The notes: a model not told the origin generated them from the sequence alone. 64,000 nt of DNA from Hyphomicrobiales bacterium (GCA_017305715.1 JAFKKG010000011.1:1-64000); one strand, 5' to 3'. Positions 16,814-25,831 are shown, counted from the stretch's first letter. Numbers and translations are program-made.

Positions 16814-17506
16814 ATGTTCGCCAATTTCGATTTCGACGTCATCCGGCGCTCCCTTGGCTATCTGTTCCTCGACGGCATGACCTTCACGCTGACGCTGACG
16901 GCGCTCGGCGCGCTCGGCGGCTTGATCTTCGGGACGCTGATCGCGCTGATGCGGCTGTCCGGCTACCGACTGCTGGGGCGCATCGCCGGCCTCTACGTCG
17001 ACCTGATGCGCTCGCTGCCGCTGGTGCTGGTGATCTTCTGGTTCTACTTCCTGGTGCCCTATATCGGGCAATGGCTGACGGGCGCGTCGCGGCCAGTTCG
17101 GGTCGGCGCGTTCACGTCCTGCCTCGTGACCTTCATTCTGTTCGAGGCGGCATATTTCTCCGAAATCATGCGCGCGGGCATCCAGTCGATCTCCAAGGGC
17201 CAGCCTGCAGCGGCCAGCGCCCTCGGCATGACCTACAGCCAGACCATGCGCTACGTCGTGTTGCCGCAGGCGTTCCGGAACATGCTGCCGGTGCTGCTGA
17301 CCCAGACCATCGTGCTGTTCCAGGACACCTCGCTGGTCTACGTGCTCTCGATCCCCGACTTCCTCGGCGCCGCCAGCAAGGTGGCGCAGCGCGACGGGCG
17401 GCTGGTCGAGATGTATCTGTTTGCCGCGATCGTCTATTTCGCGATTTCCTGTTTCGCGTCCTATGGCGTCCGGCGCCTGCAGGCACGCATTGCCATCGTC
17501 CGCTAG
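16814..17506 (+). CDS. gltK: Amino-acid ABC transporter permease (GltK-like)
   Basis: A 230-residue second permease half, with about five membrane spans. EAA-type coupling loop AASALGMTYSQTMRYVVLPQ and the conserved MRSLPLVLVIFWFYFLVPYI are present, with LFQDTSLVYVLSIPDFLGAA near the C-terminus, all usual for GltK. It lies between gltJ (3 bases upstream) and the ATPase gene (9 bases downstream). GGGGAA precedes the ATG. No sign of damage. Confidence 0.93.
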   Translation: MFANFDFDVIRRSLGYLFLDGMTFTLTLTALGALGGLIFGTLIALMRLSGYRLLGRIAGLYVDLMRSLPLVLVIFWFYFLVPYIGQWLTGASRPVRVGAFTSCLVTFILFEAAYFSEIMRAGIQSISKGQPAAASALGMTYSQTMRYVVLPQAFRNMLPVLLTQTIVLFQDTSLVYVLSIPDFLGAASKVAQRDGRLVEMYLFAAIVYFAISCFASYGVRRLQARIAIVR

Positions 17507-17515
17507 CGAGGCCGC

Positions 17516-18247
17516 ATGATCGAGATCAATCACGTCGACAAATGGTACGGGCCGAGTTTCCAGGCGTTGAAGGATTGCACCACCAAGGTCGCCAAGGGCG
17601 AAGTGGTCGTGGTGTGCGGCCCGTCGGGCTCGGGCAAGTCGACGCTGATCAAATGCGTCAACGCGCTGGAGCCGATCCAGCAAGGCGAGATCATCCTCGA
17701 CGGCATCAAGGTCAACGATCCCAAGACCGATCTGCCGAAACTGCGCGCCCGCGTCGGCATGGTGTTCCAGCACTTTGAGCTGTTTCCGCATTTGAAGATC
17801 ATCCAGAATCTGTGCCTGGCGCAGGAGAAGGTGCTGGGCCGCTCGCATGACGAGGCGATGGCCAAGGGCGCCAAGCTGCTCGACCGCGTCGGGCTCAAGG
17901 TCCATGCCGACAAATACCCGGCGGAATTGTCCGGCGGACAGCAGCAGCGCGTCGCGATTGCACGGGCGCTGGCGATGGACCCGATCGCGATGCTGTTCGA
18001 CGAGCCGACCTCGGCGCTCGATCCCGAAATGATCAGCGAAGTGCTTGATGTGATGGTCGACCTTGCCCGTGAGGGCATGACCATGATGGTGGTGACGCAT
18101 GAAATGGGTTTTGCCCGCAAGGTCGCCCACCGCGTAATCTTCATGGACCAGGGCGAGATCGTCGAGGATGCGCCGAAGGACGACTTCTTCGGCAGCCCCC
18201 GCAGTGACCGTGCGCAGAAGTTCTTGTCGAAGATCCTGTCGCACTAG
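17516..18247 (+). CDS. gltL: Amino-acid ABC transporter ATP-binding protein (GltL-like)
   Basis: A 243-residue ATPase. Walker [10 protein letters not shown] at residues 35-43, Q-loop [14 protein letters not shown], signature LSGGQQQR, Walker [15 protein letters not shown] and switch histidine VVTHEM are all intact. It energises the GltJK permease at the cytoplasmic face. GAGG lies 5 bases before the ATG. It ends the transporter operon; a duplicated double-hairpin element follows 8 bases after the stop and probably ends or stabilises the message. Confidence 0.95.
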   Translation: MIEINHVDKWYGPSFQALKDCTTKVAKGEVVVVCGPSGSGKSTLIKCVNALEPIQQGEIILDGIKVNDPKTDLPKLRARVGMVFQHFELFPHLKIIQNLCLAQEKVLGRSHDEAMAKGAKLLDRVGLKVHADKYPAELSGGQQQRVAIARALAMDPIAMLFDEPTSALDPEMISEVLDVMVDLAREGMTMMVVTHEMGFARKVAHRVIFMDQGEIVEDAPKDDFFGSPRSDRAQKFLSKILSH

Positions 18248-18255
18248 GCCCCGAC

Positions 18256-18393
18256 GTCATTCCGGGATGATCCGAAGGACCAGACCCGGAATCTCGGGAT
18301 TCCGGGTTCGCCTCTTCGGGGCGCCCCGGAATGAGGACCAGACCCGGAATCTCGGGATTCCGGGTTCGCCTCTTCGGGGCGCCCCGGAATGAC
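18256..18393. repeat. Palindromic element with an exact 58-bp internal tandem duplication
   Basis: Outer arms GTCATTCCGGG (18256-18266) and CCCGGAATGAC (18383-18393) are perfect 11-base inverted repeats. Inside, 18276-18333 is repeated exactly as 18334-18391. Each unit carries a perfect 9-base stem, CCCGGAATC / GATTCCGGG (18285-18293 with 18298-18306, and again 58 bases on), followed by a CGCC / GGCG hairpin. It lies directly after the gltL stop and before the aminotransferase gene on the same strand. Its likely effect is transcription termination or 3' end protection. Confidence 0.8.
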
Positions 18394-18467
18394 CCATGAG
18401 GGTTTATCCGCATTAACAAATTGCCTATAACGTTCGCCGCTACCGCTTCGCCCTCAGGAGACTTCGC

Positions 18468-19325
18468 GTGGAACAGATCGCTTACGTCAACGGTTCATTC
18501 GTGCCCATGGCGGACGCCAAGGTCTCGATCCTCGACCGCGGCTTCCTGTTCGCCGACGGCATTTACGAGGTCGCCGCGGTGCTCGACGGCAAACTGATCG
18601 ACAACGCCTCGCATCTGGCGCGGCTGGAGCGTTCGGTCGGCGAGATCGAACTGGCGCTGCCGGAGAGCGTTGCGCGGATCGAGGAGATCCAGAAGGAACT
18701 GGTGGCGCGCAACAACCTCGTCAATGGCATGGTCTATCTGGAAGTGACGCGCGGCGCCGACACCGGGCGCGACTTTGCGTTTCCCAAGGGCGTTAAGCCG
18801 ACGCTGATCATGTTCACCTCGGTCAAGGACATCATCAACGCGCCGTCAGCCAGGACCGGCATCGCCGTGATCACGGTGCCGGATCTGCGCTGGACCCGCC
18901 GCGACATCAAGAGCGTGGCGCTCCTGGCGCAGGTGCTGGCAAAACAGGCGGCCGCGGTGGCCGGCGCCGGCGAGGCCTGGATGATCGAGGACGGCAAGGT
19001 GACCGAAGGCGGCTCGTCCTCGGCGTTCATCCTGACACAGGACGACATACTGGTGACGCGGCAGAACGGCAGCGAGATCCTGCCAGGCTGCACCCGCAAG
19101 GCGGTGGTCAAGCTCGCCGAAGAACGCCAGCTTAGGATCGAGGAACGGGCGTTCACGGTGGAAGAGGCGCTGGCCGCCAAGGAAGCCTTCATCACCAGCG
19201 CCACCGTGTTCGTGCAGGGCGTCGTTTCGATCGACGGCAAGAAGGTCGGCAGCGGCAAGCCGGGCCCGATGACCGATCGCCTGCGCGAGATCTATATCGA
19301 CTTCGCGAAAGCGACCGCGGTTTAA
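18468..19325 (+). CDS. dat: D-amino-acid aminotransferase-like class IV PLP enzyme
   Basis: A 285-residue fold-type IV aminotransferase. The start reads YVNGSFVPMADAKVSILDRG, as in D-alanine aminotransferases; the Schiff-base lysine is Lys148 in RRDIKSVALL; EGGSSSAFIL binds cofactor phosphate. It should interconvert D-amino acids and 2-oxoacids. 4-amino-4-deoxychorismate lyase and branched-chain aminotransferases share the fold, but the RRDIKS motif favours the D-amino-acid group. Start is GTG at 18468 with AGGAG 7 bases upstream. Its TAA overlaps the stop of the convergent AhpD-like gene by 4 bases. Location behind an amino-acid transporter fits amino-acid use. Confidence 0.85.
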   Translation: MEQIAYVNGSFVPMADAKVSILDRGFLFADGIYEVAAVLDGKLIDNASHLARLERSVGEIELALPESVARIEEIQKELVARNNLVNGMVYLEVTRGADTGRDFAFPKGVKPTLIMFTSVKDIINAPSARTGIAVITVPDLRWTRRDIKSVALLAQVLAKQAAAVAGAGEAWMIEDGKVTEGGSSSAFILTQDDILVTRQNGSEILPGCTRKAVVKLAEERQLRIEERAFTVEEALAAKEAFITSATVFVQGVVSIDGKKVGSGKPGPMTDRLREIYIDFAKATAV

Positions 19326-19783
19326 GCCACCGCGGCCTGCGCCTTCACCGGATGAACCGCGCGGAAAGAGATCGCGATCCTGTTCCACGCGTTGATGGCG
19401 CCGATCAGCATGGTCAGGTTGACCGTCTCGGATTCCGAGAAATTGGCGCGGACGGCTTCGTAGAGATCGTCCGGCGCGTGGGTCTCGGCGATCAGCGTCA
19501 CTGCTTCGGTCCACGCCAGCGCGGCACGCTCGCGGTCGGTGTAGAGCGGGGACTCGCGCCATGCGCTCAGCAAATAAAGCCGCTGCTCGGTCTCGCCCTG
19601 CTTGCGGGCGTCCGCGGTGTGCATGTTGATGCAATAGGCGCAGCCATTGATCTGCGAGGCGCGCGTCTTGACCAGTTCGATCAGTGATTTTTCCAGGCCC
19701 GAGGCCTGGATCTGCGCTTCCAGCGCGACCAGCGCTTTGATGGTCTCGGGGGCCGCCTGGTAGAAGTTCATCCGGGGTTTCAT
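19322..19783 (-). CDS. AhpD-like carboxymuconolactone decarboxylase family protein
   Basis: A 153-residue helical protein of the CMD/AhpD family. The redox pair Cys48/Cys51 and His55 (CAYCINMH) matches the alkylhydroperoxidase AhpD core, followed by LLSAWRESPLYTDRERAALA. Peroxidase or thiol-oxidoreductase activity is likely, lactone decarboxylation unlikely because of the CxxC. AAGGAGA lies 6 bases before the ATG. It is downstream of the emrB-like gene (35 bases) on the same strand, so it is probably the third gene of the efflux operon, and its stop overlaps that of the aminotransferase. Confidence 0.88.
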   Translation of the reverse strand: MKPRMNFYQAAPETIKALVALEAQIQASGLEKSLIELVKTRASQINGCAYCINMHTADARKQGETEQRLYLLSAWRESPLYTDRERAALAWTEAVTLIAETHAPDDLYEAVRANFSESETVNLTMLIGAINAWNRIAISFRAVHPVKAQAAVA

Positions 19784-19818
19784 GGTCGTTCTCCTTACTC
19801 TGGGTTAAATCGGTGATC

Positions 19819-21441
19819 CTAATGTGCGCCGCCGCTTTCAAGGTGGTCCGGCTTCTTCAGGAGCAGGGCAGCCATCAGCGCGACAATCAGCGCAAGGCCG
19901 AGCAGATAAAACGTGTCGCTGAAGGCCAGGATATAGGCCTGCTTCTGAATGATCTTGCCGATCGCGACCAGCGCGCGACTGGTCGCCGCGGCCTGGTCGG
20001 CAACGCCGTGGTTCATGAAATACTGCGTCAGTTGTTCGATCCGCGTCCGCGTGGCCTGCTCCAGCAGTGAAACGGACTGCGTCAGCACGTTGGAGTGATA
20101 CTGCTCGCGCTTGGTCAGGAAGGTTTGCAGCATCGCGATTCCGATGGCGCCGCCCAAATTGCGCATCATGTTGAACAGGCCGGAGGCCGAACCGGCATTT
20201 TCGATTTCGATACCGGCCGTGGCGACGGCCGATAGCGGCGCCATCACCAGCGCCTGGCCGAGCGCGCGAACGACGTTCGGCCAAAACAGCTGGTCGTTGC
20301 CGTAGTTGCTGGTCATATAGATGTTCATGAAGTTGGAGGCCGCGAACAGCGAAAAGCCGATGCCGATAATGATGCGGGGGTCGAAGCGCTTCATCAGCCG
20401 CGGCACCAGCGGGATCAGCAGCAGTTGCGGCAATCCCGTCCATGCCAGCACCATGCCGATCTGCTCGGAATTATAGCCCTGAATGCGTGAGAGATATTGC
20501 GGCAGGATGAACACCGAGCCGTACAGCGCGATGCCGAGCAGGAAGTTGGCGAGCATGCCGAACCCGAAATTGCGCCGCGCCAGGAGCCGCAGGTTCAACA
20601 GGGGCTTCCTGGTCGTCAGTTCGATCCACAGGAAGGCGACGAGCGAGAGGGCGGCGATGGCTGACAGCTTGACGATGAAGGGCGAGCCGAACCAGTCGTC
20701 CTTGTTGCCTTCCTCCAGCACGGTCTGCAGTGCGGCGAGGCCGATCGCCATGGTGATGATGCCGTACCAGTCGCCCTCGCGCAGCATCGACAGTTTCATC
20801 GGCTTGGATTCCAGCGAGAACCACAGCATGGCGATCATGATCGCGCCCGGCACGAGGTTGACGTAGAAGATGAATTGCCAGCCCCAGTTCTCGGTGAGGT
20901 ACCCGCCGATGGTCGGCCCGATCGCCGGCGCGAAGGTGGCCGACAGCGCGAACAGCGCGAGGCCGACCGGCTGCTTGGCCTTCGGCAGCAGCGTGATGAT
21001 CAGCGTGAACGCCAGCGGGATCAGCACGCCGCCGGTAAAGCCCTGGATCGCGCGCAGCACGATCATCTGCGGCAGGGTTTGCGCGAAGGCGCAGGCGACC
21101 GAGAGCGTGAGGAACAGGATCGCGTTGGTGAGGAGATAGATGCGAACCGAGAACACCTGTGCGAGCCAGCCGCTGAGCGGGATCACGACGATCTCGGCGA
21201 TCAGATAGGAGGTCGAGATCCAGCCGCCGTCGTCGATCCCGGCACCGATCGCGCCCTGGATGTCGGCGAGCGAGGCGTTGACGATCTGGATGTTGAGCAC
21301 CGCCATGAAGGCGCCGAGCGTCGCGCCGAACACCGCGAGCCAGGTCTTGGCCGAAACCACCGGCGCGGCTGACATGGCCGGTGCGCGGTCGGTGCCGAGG
21401 TGGGCGGATGCGGCGTTGATCGTCGGCTGGAGCGTGGTCAT
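19819..21441 (-). CDS. emrB: DHA2-family multidrug efflux MFS transporter (EmrB-like)
   Basis: A 540-residue inner-membrane drug:H+ antiporter with about 14 predicted spans. Hallmarks are NIQIVNASLADIQGAIGAGI, WISTSYLIAEIVVIPLSGWL, and RAIQGFTGGVLIPLAFTLI. It pairs with the membrane-fusion protein encoded 115 bases upstream to export compounds across both membranes; no TolC gene is present, so a distant outer-membrane factor is needed. GAGGAC precedes the ATG. The pair is divergent from a LysR regulator that probably controls it. Confidence 0.92.
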   Translation of the reverse strand: MTTLQPTINAASAHLGTDRAPAMSAAPVVSAKTWLAVFGATLGAFMAVLNIQIVNASLADIQGAIGAGIDDGGWISTSYLIAEIVVIPLSGWLAQVFSVRIYLLTNAILFLTLSVACAFAQTLPQMIVLRAIQGFTGGVLIPLAFTLIITLLPKAKQPVGLALFALSATFAPAIGPTIGGYLTENWGWQFIFYVNLVPGAIMIAMLWFSLESKPMKLSMLREGDWYGIITMAIGLAALQTVLEEGNKDDWFGSPFIVKLSAIAALSLVAFLWIELTTRKPLLNLRLLARRNFGFGMLANFLLGIALYGSVFILPQYLSRIQGYNSEQIGMVLAWTGLPQLLLIPLVPRLMKRFDPRIIIGIGFSLFAASNFMNIYMTSNYGNDQLFWPNVVRALGQALVMAPLSAVATAGIEIENAGSASGLFNMMRNLGGAIGIAMLQTFLTKREQYHSNVLTQSVSLLEQATRTRIEQLTQYFMNHGVADQAAATSRALVAIGKIIQKQAYILAFSDTFYLLGLALIVALMAALLLKKPDHLESGGAH

Positions 21442-21556
21442 TGGGGTGTCCTCTTGCTTGCAGAGGCAGGATGCATTGGGGAGACGGTTTCGATCATCGG
21501 CGGAGCAGCAGAAGGATCATTCGGCCGGGCTTGATAATGCCCGGCCGGATCAGTGG

Positions 21557-22744
21557 TCAGTCGCCGCTTGCATGCGCCGGAGCGGGATCGGCTGCCAGCC
21601 GCGTCCTGGTTTGCTGTTCGGCCAGCACGGTCGCCTTGGTGTTGACGACGGGCACCGCCGACATGCCGGGCCGCAGCAGGCCGCGCAGGTCCTGATCGTC
21701 GAGCACGATCTTCACCGGCACGCGCTGCACGATCTTGGTGAAATTGCCGGTGGCGTTGTCGGGCGGCAGCAGCGCGAATTCGAGCCCGCTGGCCGGCGAC
21801 AGGCTGTCGACATGGCCCTTCAGCGTCGTGCCGTGAAAACTGTCGATGCGGATTTCGACCGGCTGGCCGCCCCGCACATAAGTGAGCTGGGTCTCCTTGA
21901 AATTCGCCACCACATAGACCGCATCCAGCGGCACAACCGCCATCAGTTGTGTTCCGGCCTGCACGAATTGCCCGACCCGCAGCGACCGTGCCCCGACGGT
22001 GCCGTCAACGGGTGCCGAAATCTTCGTGTAGGAAAGATTCAGCGCGGCCTGCTGCTCGACCGCGCGGGCGCGATCGAGTTGCGCCACGGCTCTGGCGCGC
22101 TCGGTGGTGAGCACGTCGACCTTTCGTTGCGCCGCCCGCAGACCCGATTTGCCGCTCTGCAATTGCGCGGTCTTCTCGCGCAGCGTCGCGTCGGTCTGCT
22201 GCGCGCGTTGAAGGGTGCCGGAGCCGGACTTCATCAGGCCGTCGTAACGGGTCTGTTCTTCCTGCGCGAATTGCAGCGTGGCTTCGGCGGCGGCGACATC
22301 CGCGGTGCCCTGTTCGATCAGGGATTGCTGCAGGGCGATCTGGGCATCGAGATTGCGCACCGAAGCTTCAGCCGCCGCGACATCCGCATCCGCCTGGTTC
22401 AGCGCCGCGCGGAAATCGCGATCGTCGATCCGCGCCAGCAACTGTCCGGCCTTGACCGGCTGGTTGTCGCCAACCAGCACCTGGGCGATGTAGCCCGACA
22501 CCTTGGGGGCGACGATCGTGGAGTCGGCCTTCACATAGGCGTCATCGGTGGATTCGAGATAGCGCCCTGATGTCCAGTAGTCATGGCCGTAATAGGCGCC
22601 GGCGGCCGTCCCGGCCAGCAGCGCCAGCACCAGCCCGATCCGCCGCAACCGTGCGCGGGGCGAGCGAGGCGCCTGGACGGCGGGATTTTCCTGAGGGATT
22701 TGAGTGGCTTGCAGGAATGTCTCGGCTCGCGGCCTCTCGGTCAT
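21557..22744 (-). CDS. emrA: EmrA-like membrane fusion protein (HlyD family)
   Basis: A 395-residue periplasmic adaptor anchored by one N-terminal span (IGLVLALLAGTAAGAYYG). The lipoyl half-motifs around STIVAPKVSGYIAQVLVGDN and LSYTKISAPVDGTVGARSLR flank a long coiled-coil of alternating alanine, glutamine and arginine-rich helices. The C-terminal barrel includes PVEIRIDSFHGTTLKGHVDS. Start 22744 is supported by GGGAGAA 6 bases upstream; the frame extends further but into the promoter. It heads the leftward emrA-emrB-ahpD unit. Bridges EmrB to an outer-membrane channel. Confidence 0.92.
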   Translation of the reverse strand: MTERPRAETFLQATQIPQENPAVQAPRSPRARLRRIGLVLALLAGTAAGAYYGHDYWTSGRYLESTDDAYVKADSTIVAPKVSGYIAQVLVGDNQPVKAGQLLARIDDRDFRAALNQADADVAAAEASVRNLDAQIALQQSLIEQGTADVAAAEATLQFAQEEQTRYDGLMKSGSGTLQRAQQTDATLREKTAQLQSGKSGLRAAQRKVDVLTTERARAVAQLDRARAVEQQAALNLSYTKISAPVDGTVGARSLRVGQFVQAGTQLMAVVPLDAVYVVANFKETQLTYVRGGQPVEIRIDSFHGTTLKGHVDSLSPASGLEFALLPPDNATGNFTKIVQRVPVKIVLDDQDLRGLLRPGMSAVPVVNTKATVLAEQQTRTRLAADPAPAHASGD

Positions 22745-22810
22745 CACGTTCTCCCGTCGGGAATTGCGTCGCTTCCGGGGGCATATGAACCTTTGCGTTG
22801 AAGCTGATAA

Positions 22811-22826
22811 TCCATTCAAATATGGA
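22811..22826. promoter_or_regulatory. Candidate LysR operator in the emrA/LysR divergent region
   Basis: TCCAT-TCAAAT-ATGGA is an inverted repeat with perfect 5-base arms, in the AT-rich centre of the 119-base region between emrA (start 22744) and the LysR gene (start 22864). Dyads with A/T-rich centres in this position are usual binding sites for LysR proteins. Not tested by any comparison. Confidence 0.4.
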
Positions 22827-22863
22827 AGGATCATCAAGCGTAAGCGGATAATCGGAGACCGCG

Positions 22864-23772
22864 ATGGACCGGCTGACCAGTCTGACGGCCTTTGTCCGGG
22901 TGGTGGATAGCGGCGGGTTTTCGGCCGCCGGGCGCCGCCTCAACATGTCCACGACGATGGTGAGCAACCACGTCCAGTCGCTCGAAGATCGGCTCGGCGC
23001 GCGCCTGCTTCAGCGCACCACCCGAAAAGTCAGCCTCACCGAAGTCGGCAAGGCCTATTACGACCGCTGCGTCCAGATCCTCGCCGATCTCGAACAGGCC
23101 GACGACATCGCCGGTGCGTTGCAGTCGACGCCGCGAGGCACGCTGCGGATCTACACCGCCACCCATATCGTGCAGTTCGTTGCACCTGTTGTCGCGCAGT
23201 TCCTGGCGCTGTATCCGGACGTCAAGGTCGATCTGACGATGGGCGAGCGCACCATCGACATCATCGACGAAGGCTTTGACATCGCGGTCCGGCTGACGCC
23301 GCCGCCGGATTCGAGTCTGATCGTTCGCAGCCTCGCGACCTGGCGGCACGTGCTGTGCTGTTCGCATGACTATATCGAGAAGCACGGGCGACCCCAGCAA
23401 TTGGCCGAACTCGCCGGGCGCAACTGCCTGCGCCATGTCAACTATCCCTATGACGAGTGGCGGTTCATGGATCGCAAGGGCGCGCCGGCGTCGGTGCGGG
23501 TGGCCGGAAATCTGTTGACCAACAGTGGCGAGACCTTGCGGATGACGGCGCTGCAGGGCGGTGGCATCTCGCTTGCTGCCGGCTTTCTGGTTCATGACGA
23601 TCTCGAAGCCGGCCGTCTGGTTCGTCTGCTGCCGGAATACCGGCCGATCGAATTGTCGATGAATGCGGTGTATCCGCACCGCCATCATCTGTCGGTCAAG
23701 GTGCGAACCTTCATCGATATGCTGGCGCATCACAGCGCCGAGCAGCAGAAGCTCATCAATCCGTATTCCTGA
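22864..23772 (+). CDS. LysR family transcriptional regulator
   Basis: A 302-residue regulator. The winged helix-turn-helix occupies about residues 1-60 (GGFSAAGRRLNMSTTMVSNH is the core helix pair), followed by the two-lobed effector domain (LRIYTATHIVQFVAPVVAQF onward). It belongs by pattern to the CrgA/AaeR-like group often found next to efflux pumps. CGGAG precedes the ATG by 6 bases. Divergent from the EmrAB-type operon, which it probably controls in response to an exported aromatic or acid. Effector unknown. Confidence 0.92.
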   Translation: MDRLTSLTAFVRVVDSGGFSAAGRRLNMSTTMVSNHVQSLEDRLGARLLQRTTRKVSLTEVGKAYYDRCVQILADLEQADDIAGALQSTPRGTLRIYTATHIVQFVAPVVAQFLALYPDVKVDLTMGERTIDIIDEGFDIAVRLTPPPDSSLIVRSLATWRHVLCCSHDYIEKHGRPQQLAELAGRNCLRHVNYPYDEWRFMDRKGAPASVRVAGNLLTNSGETLRMTALQGGGISLAAGFLVHDDLEAGRLVRLLPEYRPIELSMNAVYPHRHHLSVKVRTFIDMLAHHSAEQQKLINPYS

Positions 23773-23789
23773 AGCTGGTGGATTCACAC

Positions 23790-24773
23790 ATGCACATTCG
23801 GCGCGATACCAGAAGCCTGTTCGCGCTGTTGGCGCTTGCTGCGGGCGCCGTGCTGGCGAGCCCGTACGCTTTCGCAGCCTATCCCGACCGGGTCATCAGG
23901 ATCGTGGTGCCGTTTGCGCCGGGCGGCGGCACCGATGTGGTGGCGCGGACGCTGGCGCAGGAGATGGCAAAAGATCTCGGCGCCTCCGTCATCATCGAGA
24001 ACAAGCCGGGGGCAGGCACCATCATCGGCACCCAGTCGGTGGCGACCAGCGCGCCCGACGGTTACACGCTGCTGATGGGGACCTTTGCCAATGCGGTCAA
24101 TCCCAGCCTGCAGGCGAAATTGCCTTACGACGCCCATAACGACTTTGCGGCGGTGGCGCTGATCGCGCGTTCCTTCAATCTGGTCGTGGTCAACACGGCC
24201 TCGCCGATCAAGTCGATTGCCGATCTGCTCGCGGCGGCCAGGGCCGAGCCGGATAGATTGTCGTATGGCACCTACGGTACCGGCACCTCGGCGCATCTGG
24301 CGGGTGAATTGTTCAAGCACATGGCCAAGGTCAATCTTACCACGGTGCCGTACAAGGGTGCCGCGCCCGCCATCACCGACCTGCTCGGCGGGCAGATCCA
24401 GGTCATCTTCACCACGGTCGCCAGCGCCGCATCGCTAGTGGCCGCCGGCCAGTTGCGCGCCCTTGCCGTGACCTCGGCGGAGCGCTCGCCGGCCTTTCCG
24501 GACCTGCCGACAGTGTCGGAAGCTGGCGTTCCCGGCTATGCCGCCGAAGCCTGGTACGGCCTCTATGCGCCCGCCAGGACGCCGCCCGAGATCATCGACC
24601 GCCTCAACAAATCGGCGGCCAGGGCCGTGCGGTCGGAGGCTTTCAAGAAGCTCGGGGTCAATGAAGGTCTCGTGATGGTGGCCGAGCCGCCCGCAGCGCT
24701 CGACCGCTATTTCAGCGTCGAGGAAGCGCGCTGGCGCAAGGTGATCCAGGACGCCGGGATCAAGCCCGAATAA
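23790..24773 (+). CDS. Bug-family periplasmic binding protein, orphan
   Basis: A 327-residue secreted binding protein. A twin-arginine-free signal peptide (core LFALLALAAGAVLASPYAFA) precedes AYPDRVIRIVVPFAPGGGTD; VIIENKPGAGTIIGTQ and YGTYGTGTSAHLAGELFK are the Bug hallmarks. An upstream GTG at 23778 would add four residues; ATG 23790 with GGTGGA about 8 bases upstream is preferred. No TctA or TctB genes are next to it; it is 17 bases after the LysR gene and convergent with a second Bug gene. Orphan Bug proteins are abundant in proteobacteria and may share permeases or act as sensors. Ligand unknown. Confidence 0.9.
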   Translation: MHIRRDTRSLFALLALAAGAVLASPYAFAAYPDRVIRIVVPFAPGGGTDVVARTLAQEMAKDLGASVIIENKPGAGTIIGTQSVATSAPDGYTLLMGTFANAVNPSLQAKLPYDAHNDFAAVALIARSFNLVVVNTASPIKSIADLLAAARAEPDRLSYGTYGTGTSAHLAGELFKHMAKVNLTTVPYKGAAPAITDLLGGQIQVIFTTVASAASLVAAGQLRALAVTSAERSPAFPDLPTVSEAGVPGYAAEAWYGLYAPARTPPEIIDRLNKSAARAVRSEAFKKLGVNEGLVMVAEPPAALDRYFSVEEARWRKVIQDAGIKPE

Positions 24774-24818
24774 AGGGGATGTCTGCCAGCGTCCCGATAC
24801 GGCGCGGCCGCCAGGGCG

Positions 24819-25811
24819 CTACTGTTCGATCCAGATATTGGCCGCCTTGGCGACTTCGCCCCACCGCGCGATGTCGGCGTCGAGAATTTTGGCAAACTCG
24901 TCCGACGAATTGCCGACGGTATCGATGCCGAGCGGTTTCAGGCGGGCGATCACATCAGGCAGCTTGGCGATGCGCATGAATTCGGCCTCGAGCTTCTTGA
25001 CGATGGCTGGTGGCGTGGCCTTGGGCATGAAGATGCCGCTCCACAACACCGCGTCGACATCGGCGCCCGCCTCCTTCAGCGTCGGCACATCGGGCAGGTC
25101 TTCCATCCGCTTGGGGGCGGCGATCGCCAGCGCCCGCACCGTGCCGCTCTTCACTTGCGGAAGCACCGGACCCGCATCGGCAATGGTCGTGGTGACCTGA
25201 CCGGAAACCACCGCCAGCACCGATTCGTTGGCGCTCTTGTAGGGAATGACCTGCATCGGCGCGCCGGTCTTCTGCTTGAACAATTCCGTCACGAGCTGGA
25301 ACGAGGCGGACGAACTGGCGTAATTCATCTTGTCCGGATGGGCCTTGGCGTAACTGACGAGGTCCGCCACCGATTTGATCGGCGATGATGCGTTGACGAT
25401 CATGATCAGCGGAAACGAGGCGAGTTCGGAGACCGCGACGAAATCCTTGATCGCATCGTAAGGCAGCTTGGCGTAGACGGCGGGATTGATCGATATGCCG
25501 CTGGCGCTCATCAACAGTGTGTAGCCGTCAGGTGCGGATTTCGCGACATAGTCGGTCGCAACGATCGCGCCGCCGCCCGGCTTGTTCTCCACGATGACGG
25601 GTTGGCCGAGGCTTTCGGACAATTTCTGCCCGAACACGCGTGCGATGATGTCATTGCCGCCGCCCGCCGCGAAACCGACGATGAGGTGGATCGGCCGGCC
25701 CGGATATTTGGCCGGGTCCTCTTGAGCGCGGGCAGGGGCGGCCAAGCCGGCGGCAACAACGAACCAGCCAAGGCTGGCGGCCAGCAGAGAATATCGGTTC
25801 GGTATTCTCAT
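24819..25811 (-). CDS. Bug-family periplasmic binding protein of the five-gene catabolic operon
   Basis: A 330-residue secreted binding protein with a signal peptide ending at ARA-QE and a mature start DPAKYPGRPIHLIVGFAAGG. QPVIVENKPGGGAIVATDYV is the Bug hallmark. Start 25811 (MRIPNRYSLL) has GAGGGG about 6 bases upstream; the frame runs 8 residues further into the end of the neighbour. It is the last gene of a leftward operon with an Ldh-type dehydrogenase, a flavin monooxygenase, an FAH-type hydrolase and a ThDP enzyme. I infer it binds the carboxylate that this pathway breaks down; no permease is linked. Confidence 0.9.
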   Translation of the reverse strand: MRIPNRYSLLAASLGWFVVAAGLAAPARAQEDPAKYPGRPIHLIVGFAAGGGNDIIARVFGQKLSESLGQPVIVENKPGGGAIVATDYVAKSAPDGYTLLMSASGISINPAVYAKLPYDAIKDFVAVSELASFPLIMIVNASSPIKSVADLVSYAKAHPDKMNYASSSASFQLVTELFKQKTGAPMQVIPYKSANESVLAVVSGQVTTTIADAGPVLPQVKSGTVRALAIAAPKRMEDLPDVPTLKEAGADVDAVLWSGIFMPKATPPAIVKKLEAEFMRIAKLPDVIARLKPLGIDTVGNSSDEFAKILDADIARWGEVAKAANIWIEQ

Positions 25812-25831
25812 AGAGGCCCCTCTGTCAGCGA

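Noticed and set aside
15956-18244. A 762-residue open frame on the - strand
   Set aside because: It is antisense to gltJ, gltK and gltL, rich in Arg, His, Gln and Asp without domains, as expected for the opposite strand of GC-rich genes with third-position bias.
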